Shown here in pieces: positions 29,104 to 37,859 of a stretch of DNA of 64,000 nt. The notes under the pieces are model-generated. The model was given only the letters and a program-made list of their open reading frames with translations. It was not told the DNA's origin and ran no database searches. Source of the stretch: Isochrysis galbana. Its lineage: Eukaryota > Haptophyta > Isochrysidales > Isochrysidaceae. Numbering within the stretch: position 1 is the first letter of the stretch; the number at the start of each line of letters is the position of its first letter. A program made the translations under genes and the position numbers. Location: the NCBI GenBank assembly GCA_018136815.1, contig CM030941.1, positions 623,528-687,527 of the forward strand, written 5' to 3'.

Positions 29104-31940
29104 CTATTGGCCTCGCAATCGCATGGCGTTGACTGCACTCTCGAGAGCTTTCCCATGCCCATGTCGCACGCATTGCATCACGCTTTGCGCAACATCCACC
29201 TTCTCGTGCAACCCTTCAATGAAGTCCTCATAAGAGTCGAAGCCTCCAATGCAGGATTGTACCGCAGCAACCATTGAATCGTCGATCCGGCTATCGTTCA
29301 GCGCGTCTTCGGTATCGACAAGCGCTGTGCTTCGCCACTTCCGTCTTTCAAGCTGGCCGCCCTCTCCACCAGTTGAACGCTGTCGCCCAACAACATCCTG
29401 ATCACGATGGACATGCACGGCAATGCCGTCAAGCTCGTCGCCTAGCAATTCCACCAATCCGAACTCGTAGTCGAAGTAGTCAGCCGATCGACTCAGCTCG
29501 GCTGCGGCAGCATCGTCATCGCCATCCTCCTCTGCCTCTTCCTCGTCAGCCTCACCGTATTCTGCATTGTTGTCGTCATAGACGTAGTCTTTGTCTCCAA
29601 CTCCATCTTCAGGACCTGCAACGCCTTTGGGGTCGCTCTTCACTTGCCGTTCATCGTGCATAATGATATATTCGGCGTTTGGGTCGTCAAAGCCGGCAAG
29701 GTTTACAGGCCTTTGGCCTGCAGCGCGCTGTAAAACCTCACGCGTGAGCGAGCGATCTCTTCGCTCGTGGAATCGGAGCAGGTTTTCAATACCAAAGAGC
29801 TCACCCTTCTCCTTTGGATCGCCCTGAACGGCATTGAAGAAACGCACCTCGTCTGCTTGCCTGAGCGCAACGTGCTCCTGCGTGCGCTTGTAGACCTGTC
29901 GGAGATAGATGTTCTCTTCCACCGTGTTGGAAGATATAAGCCGGTAAACTGTGACATCATGGCGCTGGCCGATGCGGTAAGCACGGTCCTGCGCCTGCAT
30001 ATCATGAGCGGGATTCCAATTAGGGTCGAAGATGACCACCACCGTTGCAGCGACCAAGTTGATGCCCACTCCGCCTGCCTTTGTAGAGAGCAAGAAGACG
30101 AAGACGTTGCTCTCGTCGGCATTGAATTGATCGACGAGACTGGTACGCTTCTCGGTGGGAGTCTTGCCGTCAAGCCGCAGGTACGAGTAGCCTTGGCATG
30201 AAACAAAGTCCTGAAGAATGTCGAGCATCTGGCAGAGGTCAAGCAGGGCGGGTTTGGTTGCTCCGTGAGCTGATCTAGACGATCACGTCCATCATCTTCT
30301 CGAGGATAACAAGTGCGCAAGCCCTTTGCTAGCGTGGGGAGATGCTTACCTGGGTCGAATAAGAGAACAGCAGTACCTTGGCTTTACGCAACTTCCATTT
30401 CCGTAGCAGCGGCACGAGAGCCCCCATCTTACCACATTGTTCGGAAGAGGCGCGATCGAGGTAGGCGATGTTGCGCACGCCTGCCGTCTCGCCAAGGATG
30501 AGCTCAGCGAATCGCATCTGAGACTGAAGCTTGCTCTCAGAGAGACCGGAGTCTGGATCAGGCTTGATGAGCTCCAGGTGGTTGGCGATCTTGAGCAAGT
30601 TGCACAACGCAGGCAGGGCGAGACAGTTTGGGCACTTGTCACACGGCTCGCCATCGGGATGCATCGCCTCGGCTATCGGCCCCTCGAGGTCGAGTCGACA
30701 GCATTCCGCAAACCCAAAGTCTGAATTGCCACACATAAAGCACGGCTTTTCCTTGTGCCTGAGCAGCGCCTGGTAGTCGGGCGACGCAATTGCGCGAGCG
30801 TACGCCTCTTCCTGAGGTTTCGACAACGGACGTGCACCGGAGGTGAGGCGGCCATAGATGTCGTGTTGCGCACGAGCTTGCTTTGCAGAAGGCTGCGTCG
30901 GTCACCGAGACGGCGAGCTTGCCGTCAGCAGGGCAGGGCTCTACGGCGGGTGTCCGTGCCTGGGCGTTGGCGAGCTTGCAGAAGATGACTTGGTCGAGTT
31001 TTTGTGGCATTTGGTCGGCGATTATGCTCTTGAAACGCTGCAACATCCATTTGTCGATGAGCTTTTTGAGACGCTCCTGTCGGCGCACGCGCCGTCGCAG
31101 CTCATATTGGGTTGCATTCCGCCGCATGCCACGTTTGAGAACGCGGCTGTAGTACATGTTGAATTCCTGCCACGTACCCACCCGATGGTTGGAGACGAAG
31201 TCAAAGAGGGACCATAGCTCTTTGTGATTGTTCGACATTGGGGTGCCAGTAAGACAGAAGCGGCAGTGGGCATGCACATCTCTTGCCGCCTGTGAGATGC
31301 CGCTGCGAGGATTTCTGATCTTGTGCGCTTCATCCCAGATCGTGACCTCCCAAGGGTGCTTGCTGAAGTCCTCGGTCGACATGTGCGCGCGAACTGTTTC
31401 GTAGGTGGTAATTAGCACCTCCAACTCACGAGCCTGCACAGAGGCGATAGCGGCCTCCTTTTCAGAACCGTGGGCAACTGCAAGCCTGAAAAAGCCCCAC
31501 GTACGCAACTCGCGCTTCCAATTACCAATGGTAGAGGCGGGCACAACTAACAGCGCCTGCTTGCAGTCGTCAGCTTTCAGCGGGAAATTCCTCCGCCGGT
31601 CAGCTGGGCCTGCCGTCTTGGACATCACTGCGGAGAGGAATGCGATTGTCTGGACAGTCTTGCCAAGCCCCATCTCGTCCCCAAGCACTCCGCCAACACC
31701 TGCAGTATATTGGTCCCAGAGAAATCGCACTCCTTCGCGCTGGTATTCGCGCAGGTGGCGGTTTATCGACTTGGGCACATATGCCTGCGCTAAGTAGATG
31801 GATCCCTCTCTCGCGCGCGGCCGCTCTCCCAGAAAAAGCGCGTCTGCGTTAGGGTCCGGCGGATCGGAGGTTAACGTTGGCCACCTGTCGACCCCATCGA
31901 GAAGGTCATCCTCCACCTCACTGCATGAGCCCTCGGCCAT
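29104..31940 (-). CDS. ERCC6L2-like: SNF2-family DNA translocase, ERCC6L2-like (three exons)
   Basis: Exons are 31940-30960, 30811-30350 and 30228-29104, all in phase 0, giving 855 residues. The second intron is GT-AG. The first appears to be GC-AG (CAG|GCACGG...CCTCAG|GAAG) and the join gives FCKLANAQ-EEAYARAIASP, matching the family spacing. Helicase motifs: I GVLGDEMGLGKTVQTIAF, Ia ALLVVPASTIGNWKREL, II WDEAHKIRNP, III CLTGTPMSNNHKELW, V LSTKAGGVGINLVAA, VI QAQDRAYRIGQRHDVTVYR. Between the lobes is a cysteine cluster (CFMCGN...CC...CDKCPNC) as in ERCC6L2. The wording TWGFFRLAVAHG and QRFKSIIADQMPQKLDQVIF also points to that subfamily. The C-terminus is a long acidic region (DEEEAEEDGDDD). 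The family acts in transcription- and replication-linked DNA repair. It is read divergently from the transporter at 32618. Confidence 0.9.
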
Positions 31941-32617
31941 CAGAAGGAGGAGAGGGTGCGAGCGCCACGATGCGATGAAAGGGCGAGGGGCACTCTTTCG
32001 TCTCTGCTGAATTCTTCTCGGTGTCGGCAAACGAGTTGGTGTGGAGGGGTTTGTAGCGTGATGCAACCGAGAGAGAGGGGACAGCAGACCCCAGAGAAGA
32101 GGGCTCTGAGGCCAGGCGAGAGACGAGAGGCTATGGTCAGGGAGATGGTGGAGGGTGAGCCGGCCGGGTCCCCTCCCCCCCCTCTCTCTTTCCCGGCCTG
32201 CGAGGGAGAGCGGGAGAGCGGGAGAAGCTGGAGAAGCGAGTGCCCGAGCCAAAACAAAAAGGCGGAGCACCCTCACTCCGGAGTCCTCTCGTTTCTCTCT
32301 CTCTCTCCCTCCCTCTTTTCTCTCCCTTTCTCAGAGTATCGTAAAGAAATCATGACTTGGAGTATTGTATCTCTCAGTGATGATGGGATGAGAGATCCAT
32401 CCTCATGGTTTCCCTTTTCCCGCCTAGAGTAGGAGTAGAGTAGTAGACTACACTCTAGAAGAGTAGAGTGTAGTCTTGTAGTGTGGTGGCCTCATCCTCC
32501 ATCATCCTCGCCCTTTTCCGTTTTATAAAGGGTAAAAGGGAAACACATAGATGCATGAGCCACTTTTCTTCTTTTCTTAGCGTGTCTCCCGAGGGGAGAG
32601 TTGGCAGCGTCGCCAGG
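31941..32617. promoter_or_regulatory. Divergent promoter region between helicase and transporter
   Basis: The 677 bp between the two ATGs hold the 5' ends of both genes. Features seen: GGGAGAGC repeats (32210-32240), a CT tract (32299-32335), AGTAGAGTAGTAGACTACACTC inverted words around 32430-32475, and TTTTATAAAGGGTAAAAG at 32520-32540, a TATA-like sequence ~85 bp before the transporter ATG. Transcription starts are not known. Confidence 0.4.
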
Positions 32618-33658
32618 ATGGCAGATCCGGCGGCGGCGGGAGTGCTCGCGGGCTTGGCTGCGACGCTTGCCTCGCCGCTGCTCACGACGGTGGGTCTCAC
32701 GTTCTACGAGACGTGGAGCGGATCCGCCGCTGGGCTCAATCTTGTCAAGTGCTCTTGGGGCTCGGGACTCTTCCTGCTGGTGATCGCAGGCGAGGGCCTC
32801 TCGGGCATCTGGCCGATTGTGCCAACTGCTGACGTCGTGGGCTGGCTGGTGGTGAGCTCGATTCTTGGGATCGTGGTGGGAGATGTGATGTGGCTACGTG
32901 CGCTGCAACTCCTTGGCACGCGCACCGTCATGCTCATTGGAACGCTCCAGCCGCTCTTCGCGATGCTGGCAGGCGCTCTGATCTTTGGCCAGCCAATCAC
33001 TGCCACACCTTACACCAGCCTTGGCGTGGTGATCACGTGCAGTGGCCTTGCCTTGGCTGCACTCGGCCAGCCGATGCGGACCAGCGAGGATGCGAAGCAT
33101 GCGGGTGGCGACGGGGACGCCGTTGATTACCCAGATGTGTGCATACTTGACACACCAGTTGAGCACATGTTGCCGAGGCACGACTTTGTTCTGGGGATCC
33201 TGCTGGCCAATTTCAATGTTCTCTTTGACGTGGCCGGTGCCGCTATCACCCGGTACCATGGAGTGGGCTTGTCCACGTGGACGATCAACGCAATTCGCTT
33301 CGGATCAGCCGCTTTGATAACTGCAGCTGGAATGGTTAGTGCCCATGTAGTAAGCTCATTGCGCAGCTCCCCTCCTCCAGCGTGGGCCGTTCTCCCGGTG
33401 CTCACCACGCGTGGCTGGGCGACCATCTTCCTGGGTGCAAGTCTAGTGACATTCACTTGTCCGGCCCTCTTGAACTTTTCGCTGTTCCATATCCCCCTTG
33501 GAGCGTGGACGGCCTTGAGCTCCATCGGTCCGGTGTATGCAGTGCCGGTGCTATGGTTCTTGAGACGTGAGGTGACGCCTCGAGCTGGATTGCTCGGAGC
33601 CTTCTTAGCAGCAGCTGGGGCGACGACCGTTTCGCTCTCACTCCATCGCGATGTTTGA
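32618..33658 (+). CDS. EamA/DMT-type drug/metabolite transporter
   Basis: The 346-residue single exon starts at ATG 32618 (MADPAAAGVLAGLAATLASP); the in-frame upstream codons are judged 5' leader. About ten hydrophobic helices are arranged in two EamA halves: residues ~1-150 (e.g. GWLVVSSILGIVVGDVMWLR, LLGTRTVMLIGTLQPLFAML, GVVITCSGLALAAL) and ~195-345 (FVLGILLANFNVLFDVAGAA, GWATIFLGASLVTFTCPALL, FSLFHIPLGAWTALSSIGPV, GLLGAFLAAAGATTVSL). A hydrophilic loop (MRTSEDAKHAGGDGDAVDYP) joins them. The motif L..A.......L..L.P.FA.L.....F.E-like (here TLQPLFAMLAGALIFGQPIT) is typical of the family, with Q in place of the usual E. The substrate is not predictable. Confidence 0.85.
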   Translation: MADPAAAGVLAGLAATLASPLLTTVGLTFYETWSGSAAGLNLVKCSWGSGLFLLVIAGEGLSGIWPIVPTADVVGWLVVSSILGIVVGDVMWLRALQLLGTRTVMLIGTLQPLFAMLAGALIFGQPITATPYTSLGVVITCSGLALAALGQPMRTSEDAKHAGGDGDAVDYPDVCILDTPVEHMLPRHDFVLGILLANFNVLFDVAGAAITRYHGVGLSTWTINAIRFGSAALITAAGMVSAHVVSSLRSSPPPAWAVLPVLTTRGWATIFLGASLVTFTCPALLNFSLFHIPLGAWTALSSIGPVYAVPVLWFLRREVTPRAGLLGAFLAAAGATTVSLSLHRDV

Positions 33659-34052
33659 ACGCGACTCTCGTCGCCAAAGAAAGGTTGCAGTGGGCTTCCG
33701 TGCTGGTCCATGGCTCATTTCACTTGCAACCCCAAATCCACTCGATCTTTCGACCACTTAAGACCTCTCGATCTCACCATTTCCTCACGCTGTTCTTGTT
33801 TCGCGTGCTGCTCGGCGGCTCTAGGTTGGCTTCTGCATTTTATATATGCAATAGCAAGTAAGTAGCCAGCAACAGGCTATGCAACACACGCCTTCTATTG
33901 CGTCTTCTTGTGCATACTTGGTGTGCGGACAGCAACGTGTATGTTCCACGGCTAAGCCCCATCTTACCCATTTCTATCTTCCAATTTCAAAGCTCTTTCC
34001 ACGCTCCCCTTTTCAATCTTGTTCTTGACTGCTCTTGTTTTCAACTAAGTCA
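33659..34052. other. Stretch without recognised gene
   Basis: This is the 3' flank of the transporter; T-rich. No gene is seen. Confidence 0.5.
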
Positions 34053-34131
34053 ACTAAATTTATAGTTGGTCGCCATGGAGCGCGCCGCCGCTCCCCACCT
34101 CTCCTTCGGGTCCCCCGCCACGGGCGCCCAA
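34053..34131 (+). mobile_element. Family A 5' end fragment (79 bp)
   Basis: Hairpin CAACTAAATTTATAGTTG then GTCGCCATGGAGCGCGCCGC (ATG 34075), coding MERAAAPHLSFGSPATGA, cut abruptly at AATAAAAATTTTTT. It is almost identical to the start of the copy at 11916. Confidence 0.75.
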
Positions 34132-34609
34132 TAAAAATTTTTTCCAACTGGCAAGGTGCTGGTCCGAAGTTTTTTCTTCAGTGAAGGTGCAGGTGAAGGT
34201 GAGAGTGCAGGAACTGCAGGTGCAGGTGAAGACACGGTGAACGGGGCGCGCTGGGCGGCCAGTAGCCCGCCAAGATGGCTGTTGATGGTGCTCGCGTGGG
34301 ATTGCAAGTTGAGAGCCAAAATTGATCAAGTGGTGGGGCACACCACCCATGTTATCGGAAAAAATAAGCAGGCACCTGCACTGCACGCACACTCCTTCAC
34401 TCCAACTGCGGCATCGACGCCACATACAGCTGCGGAGCCCGCGCGCGCACATCGAATCCCGCGCGCACACACCCGTTCTATTCAATACAAGATCCTCAAG
34501 CTGATTCATTCACTTATGCGGACATGGGAAGCGCAGCAGCGGAAGTGCAGCAGCAACACAACAGCCCCGCGCTGAACACATGAAGTGCACTCCAACGGGG
34601 GGCCCATTT
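34132..34609. other. Stretch without recognised gene
   Basis: Contains GTGCAGGTGAAGGTGAGAGT-type short repeats at 34185-34235. No gene is supported. Confidence 0.45.
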
Positions 34610-35149
34610 TCAGAGGCTGGGCACGTTGTTGTCGCTGTCGCTCGAACATGCTCCCTCCGCTATTTCACCCTGCTCCGTTTCCTCGTGCTGTTCGTCCGTC
34701 TCGACTCCGGCTGATTCTAGACGCGTGCGCTCCCTGCCGATCTTGTAGAAGAAGACAGCCAGCACTGTGCGAGCAGTGCTTGCGCCAGACCTGTGGTACA
34801 TGCGAGACAGTAGCACATGGGCGTCACCAATCTCCTTGAAAACAGCGGGCGCTGCAGCGCCGGCGACGTGAAGGCTGCTTTCATCTGCTGTAAGCTTAAC
34901 AACTGCCGTGAAGACCGCCGACTTTCCGTGCCGAAGATCTTGGTGGTATGTGAAGTGGGAGTGCAGGTCGTACTTGAAGAGGAAGTCAACGAAGATGAGC
35001 TGCAGGCACGTGCTGTCCTGCACCGTCAACTCCATGTGGCGAAATCCAGCGAAAGAGAGACGCCTTATGATGGACTTGTTCATGACGGTAAGGCTTATGA
35101 AGGGCTCGCATGTGGCGGTGTTGTGGTTGATCAAGGAGAGTAGCAGCAT
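34610..35149 (-). CDS. Unrecognised protein, possibly the last exon of a longer gene
   Basis: From ATG 35149 the frame gives 179 residues (MLLLSLINHNTATCEPFISL...). The first ~150 residues look like a folded domain with mixed hydrophobic and charged composition (LSFAGFRHMELTVQDSTCLQ; FVDFLFKYDLHSHFTYHQDL; ARTVLAVFFYKIGRERT). The tail is acidic (DEQHEETEQGEIAEGACSSD SDNN). The open frame continues upstream without ATG to about 35230 (..LRTPGVAGVLQRQTAR), with acceptor-like CTGCAG sites, so a 5' exon may be missing. A family A 5' fragment begins 260 bp further upstream (35411) and may have disrupted the gene start. I do not recognise the family. Confidence 0.5.
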   Translation of the reverse strand: MLLLSLINHNTATCEPFISLTVMNKSIIRRLSFAGFRHMELTVQDSTCLQLIFVDFLFKYDLHSHFTYHQDLRHGKSAVFTAVVKLTADESSLHVAGAAAPAVFKEIGDAHVLLSRMYHRSGASTARTVLAVFFYKIGRERTRLESAGVETDEQHEETEQGEIAEGACSSDSDNNVPSL

Positions 35150-35410
35150 CCTCGCAGTTTGTCGCTGCAGCACTCCAGCAACCCCGGGAGTGCGCAACGC
35201 TACCCCTTCGCCGTCTGAAGGAGCCTAGGCCCGAGACATGACCATTAATGCAAGCCGGGGCGCTCAGATGACCCGCCCGCCCGCCCCCGGGCTCTGCCGG
35301 GGTCTCTGCAGGGCCTGCTGGGACATCTTCACCTGCGTCTTCACCTGCGTCGGCGTGCGGCATCGGCCAGCGGCTCAGTGCAGCCGCCGATATTCCCAGT
35401 TGTAATTATT
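35150..35410. other. Upstream region of unrecognised gene
   Basis: GC-rich. A minus-strand frame with MPHADAGEDAGEDVPAGPAE is repetitive and not convincingly coding. Confidence 0.4.
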
Positions 35411-35800
35411 TTTTATTGCCCCCCCAGCACCCATGGAGCTGTCGCTGGCGAAGCGACCGCGTCCGCCCGCAGAGGCCGAGCAGGTGAGCGCGACCCCGGT
35501 CGCGCCGCACGGCCCGTGGCCCCGGCCACACTAGCCACAGCAGCCATGCTGGCCCTCCTCATGGTGGGTCACAAGCTATGGAGCACAAAGGACCAGCACC
35601 ACCTAAGACGGACAACTCAACCACCAGGCATGCCTTTTGGCAAAGGCCTCTCCCGCCCTGGGGACGGCCGCGCTGCCCCGGCAGCGCGGCCCGAGCCCGG
35701 GTAGCCCTTATGGGCACAAATCCAAAATCAATAGCACGCACAATGGCACTGGCCCCCCAACACCACAACACACACGTGGTCTGACTCCATTAACTCGATT
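35411..35800 (+). mobile_element. Family A 5' fragment without its hairpin
   Basis: Starting with CACCCATGGAGCTGTCGCTG (ATG 35432), the reading MELSLAKRPRPPAEAEQ|VSA matches the ORF1 start of 11916-10487 from its second in-frame ATG, including CAG|GTGAGCGCGACC. The match continues to about 35760 (...GKGLSRPGDGRAAPAARPEPG) and then fades. Confidence 0.65.
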
Positions 35801-35950
35801 AAGGGCAGGGTCGATATCTCGTTGAAATCACGATCCACGTCTCACACACAACACTGATGAGTGTATGTCCATACCAAAGAGCATCGTCCGCGTAATAAAA
35901 GCAGACAACAAGTTTCGTCACACGTCTATAAGGAGGAGACGAGGAAGGGT

Positions 35951-36121
35951 CAGTTCCCTGCAGTTGAGCAGTTCCCTGCAGTTGAGCAGTTCCCTGCAGT
36001 TGAGCAGTTCCCTGCAGTTGAGCAGTTCCCTCCAGTTGAGCAGTTCCCTCCAGTTGAGCAGTTCCCTCCAGTTGAGCAGTTCTCTGCAGTGGAGCAGTTC
36101 CCTGCAGTGGAGCAGTTCCCC
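35951..36121 (+). repeat. 18-bp minisatellite, nine full units
   Basis: The unit CAGTTCCCTGCAGTTGAG is repeated from 35951 to 36112 with a partial tenth unit. Internal variants (CCAG for GCAG; GTGGAG for GTTGAG) are grouped by position, suggesting stepwise amplification. There is no spacer variation, so it is not a CRISPR array. Confidence 0.92.
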
Positions 36122-36184
36122 GCCCCCCTGCCGCCCACCCTGCATTGCCTACCAGCCCCCCTCTCCCTTCATAGCCCTCCTCTC

Positions 36185-37665
36185 AACTATCAGTAAACTG
36201 ATAGGGTCATGGAGCGCGCGCCGCCGCCCGCTGCCGCCATGCTAGCTAGCTACGTTCTACGTCGTTCCCGCTGCGCCGGAGCCGCCGCACACCACCACGA
36301 GAAAGCGAACGCACTGGGGCACTAAGAGCGTGCGGAGCGCCGGCGCTTCTCCGATCTCCGATCCTTGCTCGCGGCTGCCGCGTCGCTCCTCACGCGCAGC
36401 CAGCCGAGCCGCACGCGTCCTCGCCCGCTTGGCCCGATCATTCTCGGCTTGCTCTCCCTGGCGTAGCGCTATTTCCACTTCCTGAGCGGTCCTCCGCGCA
36501 CGTCCTCCACTCCTCCACTTGCGTCGCCTGCCGACGACATCATTCCTCTCGTACGAGCCACGCCGCCACCGATGACCCAACCGCTTCGGCCCCTGCCACC
36601 TTATTGGCCCCCGCCGCCGAGGCCCCCGCTGCCAATGACCCAGCCGCTTCAGAAAGCATTGACGCTGCCCTTGCCGGCGCTGCCCCCGCCGAGGCCCGCG
36701 CCGCCGAGGCCCGCGCCGCTCCTGCCCCTGCTGTTCCGGCCCCCGACGCCGATAACCCAAGGTCGTTTGCCTTCATTTGGTACCCCGGAGACCAAATGAA
36801 GGCAAGCCGCCTCGGCCGCTTTGACCCCTGCGGTCGAATCCTCGATGCACCTCGGCGAATGCCCGGGGATAACCAGAGTTCTAGACGCGCTGAATAAAAT
36901 CGCTCGCTACTCACCCAAAGCGGAGAGAAACAGGGGTGATATCATTATCGATAACCTATTTATATTCCCAAGGGGAGACGCCCCGAAACTCGATATACTC
37001 ATTATGCCTACTAGCGTGGAGATATATCATTACAGATTTTTATCGAATCCACTATGACGGAATAGCCTTCTCGGAGGAATCCATACTTATAAGGACACTA
37101 GAGAGATTCACCACGCTCAGCAAAGCACTACTGTTCGCACACGAAACCGACCCGGCAAGGACAGCTCAAGCGGGCATGGGAAGACAACCTGAAAAAAGAA
37201 TTGACATAAACGACTTGAGACCTGTCTTTAATGTGAACGACAAGGGTGGGCTAAAACCCAGCGAGGAGCTAGTGGAACTAGCCACCAAGCTGAAGATAGC
37301 ACATGCGGTCGAGGAGTCCGAAAAAGAACAAAACGAAGGCGAATCAGCCAGAGAAATAATGTTCAAGAGGACCACTAGGGACGCCAAGAGCCCGGCAAAA
37401 CCTAGACAAGCAGCGCGAACCCAAGCGGACGCGCGCATCAGGAGAGAAAAACCAAAAGGCCTGCCCGGCCCCCACACTCCGAACCAGGCCTTAGGGCTAG
37501 TGCACCAAGGCCGGACCCCGGAAACCGATGACAAAGGAACGAAGGGGGGCAGGGGAAGAGGTGGAGGGAGGGAACTTAAGGGCGGTGTTGGTAGCGAAGG
37601 GAGATCCCGTCAATAGTAGGTGTGTAGCCCTGAATCTTCAGACGTTTTTGTTTTTTGTACACATA
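36185..37665 (+). mobile_element. Family B ORF1 retroelement, near full length
   Basis: The 5' hairpin CTATCAGTAAACTGATAG is followed by GGTCATGGAGCGCGCGCC (ATG 36210). The 3' end is TAGCCCTGAATCTTCAGACG plus a T run at 37630-37660, the family B terminus. The body is partly rearranged: 36761-36814 carries a 15-bp-arm palindrome (TTGCCTTCATTTGGT..ACCAAATGAAGGCAA) in GCC/GCT-rich sequence. No clear target duplication was found. Confidence 0.65.
36936..37616 (+). pseudogene. ORF1-like C-terminal domain (family B)
   Basis: The open frame has no ATG at its start; it joins by a frameshift to the preceding frame, which supplies IDNLFIFPRGDAPKLDI. It reads LCLLAWRYIITDFYRIHYDG, LERFTTLSKALLFAHETDPA, GRQPEKRIDINDLRPVFNVN and ELVELATKLKIAHAV, the same order as the C-terminal domain of the intact protein at 26218-27429. 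It continues into a charged tail and a GGRGRGGGRELKGG-type RGG-like end that is absent there. RGG boxes bind RNA in many proteins, so an RNA-binding role is plausible. Confidence 0.6.
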
Positions 37666-37859
37666 CATATACATACTCATTCGCCTCCCATGTCTAGTGC
37701 GCTGGACCCCGGGCTGAGGCGCAGAATCGACGCAACGCAGGGTTCGTTAACCGTGGAATTTGGCGCTTCCATGTGTCATATATGCGATGGCTGACGTTTG
37801 TCTGTCCATCTATTTTGCCTGTTCATCTGCAATGATGTGGTCGGCAACGGCAGCAACCG

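Noticed and set aside
35951..36121. Regular repeats that could suggest a CRISPR array
   Set aside because: Contiguous 18-bp units with no unique spacers in a eukaryotic context; a minisatellite.
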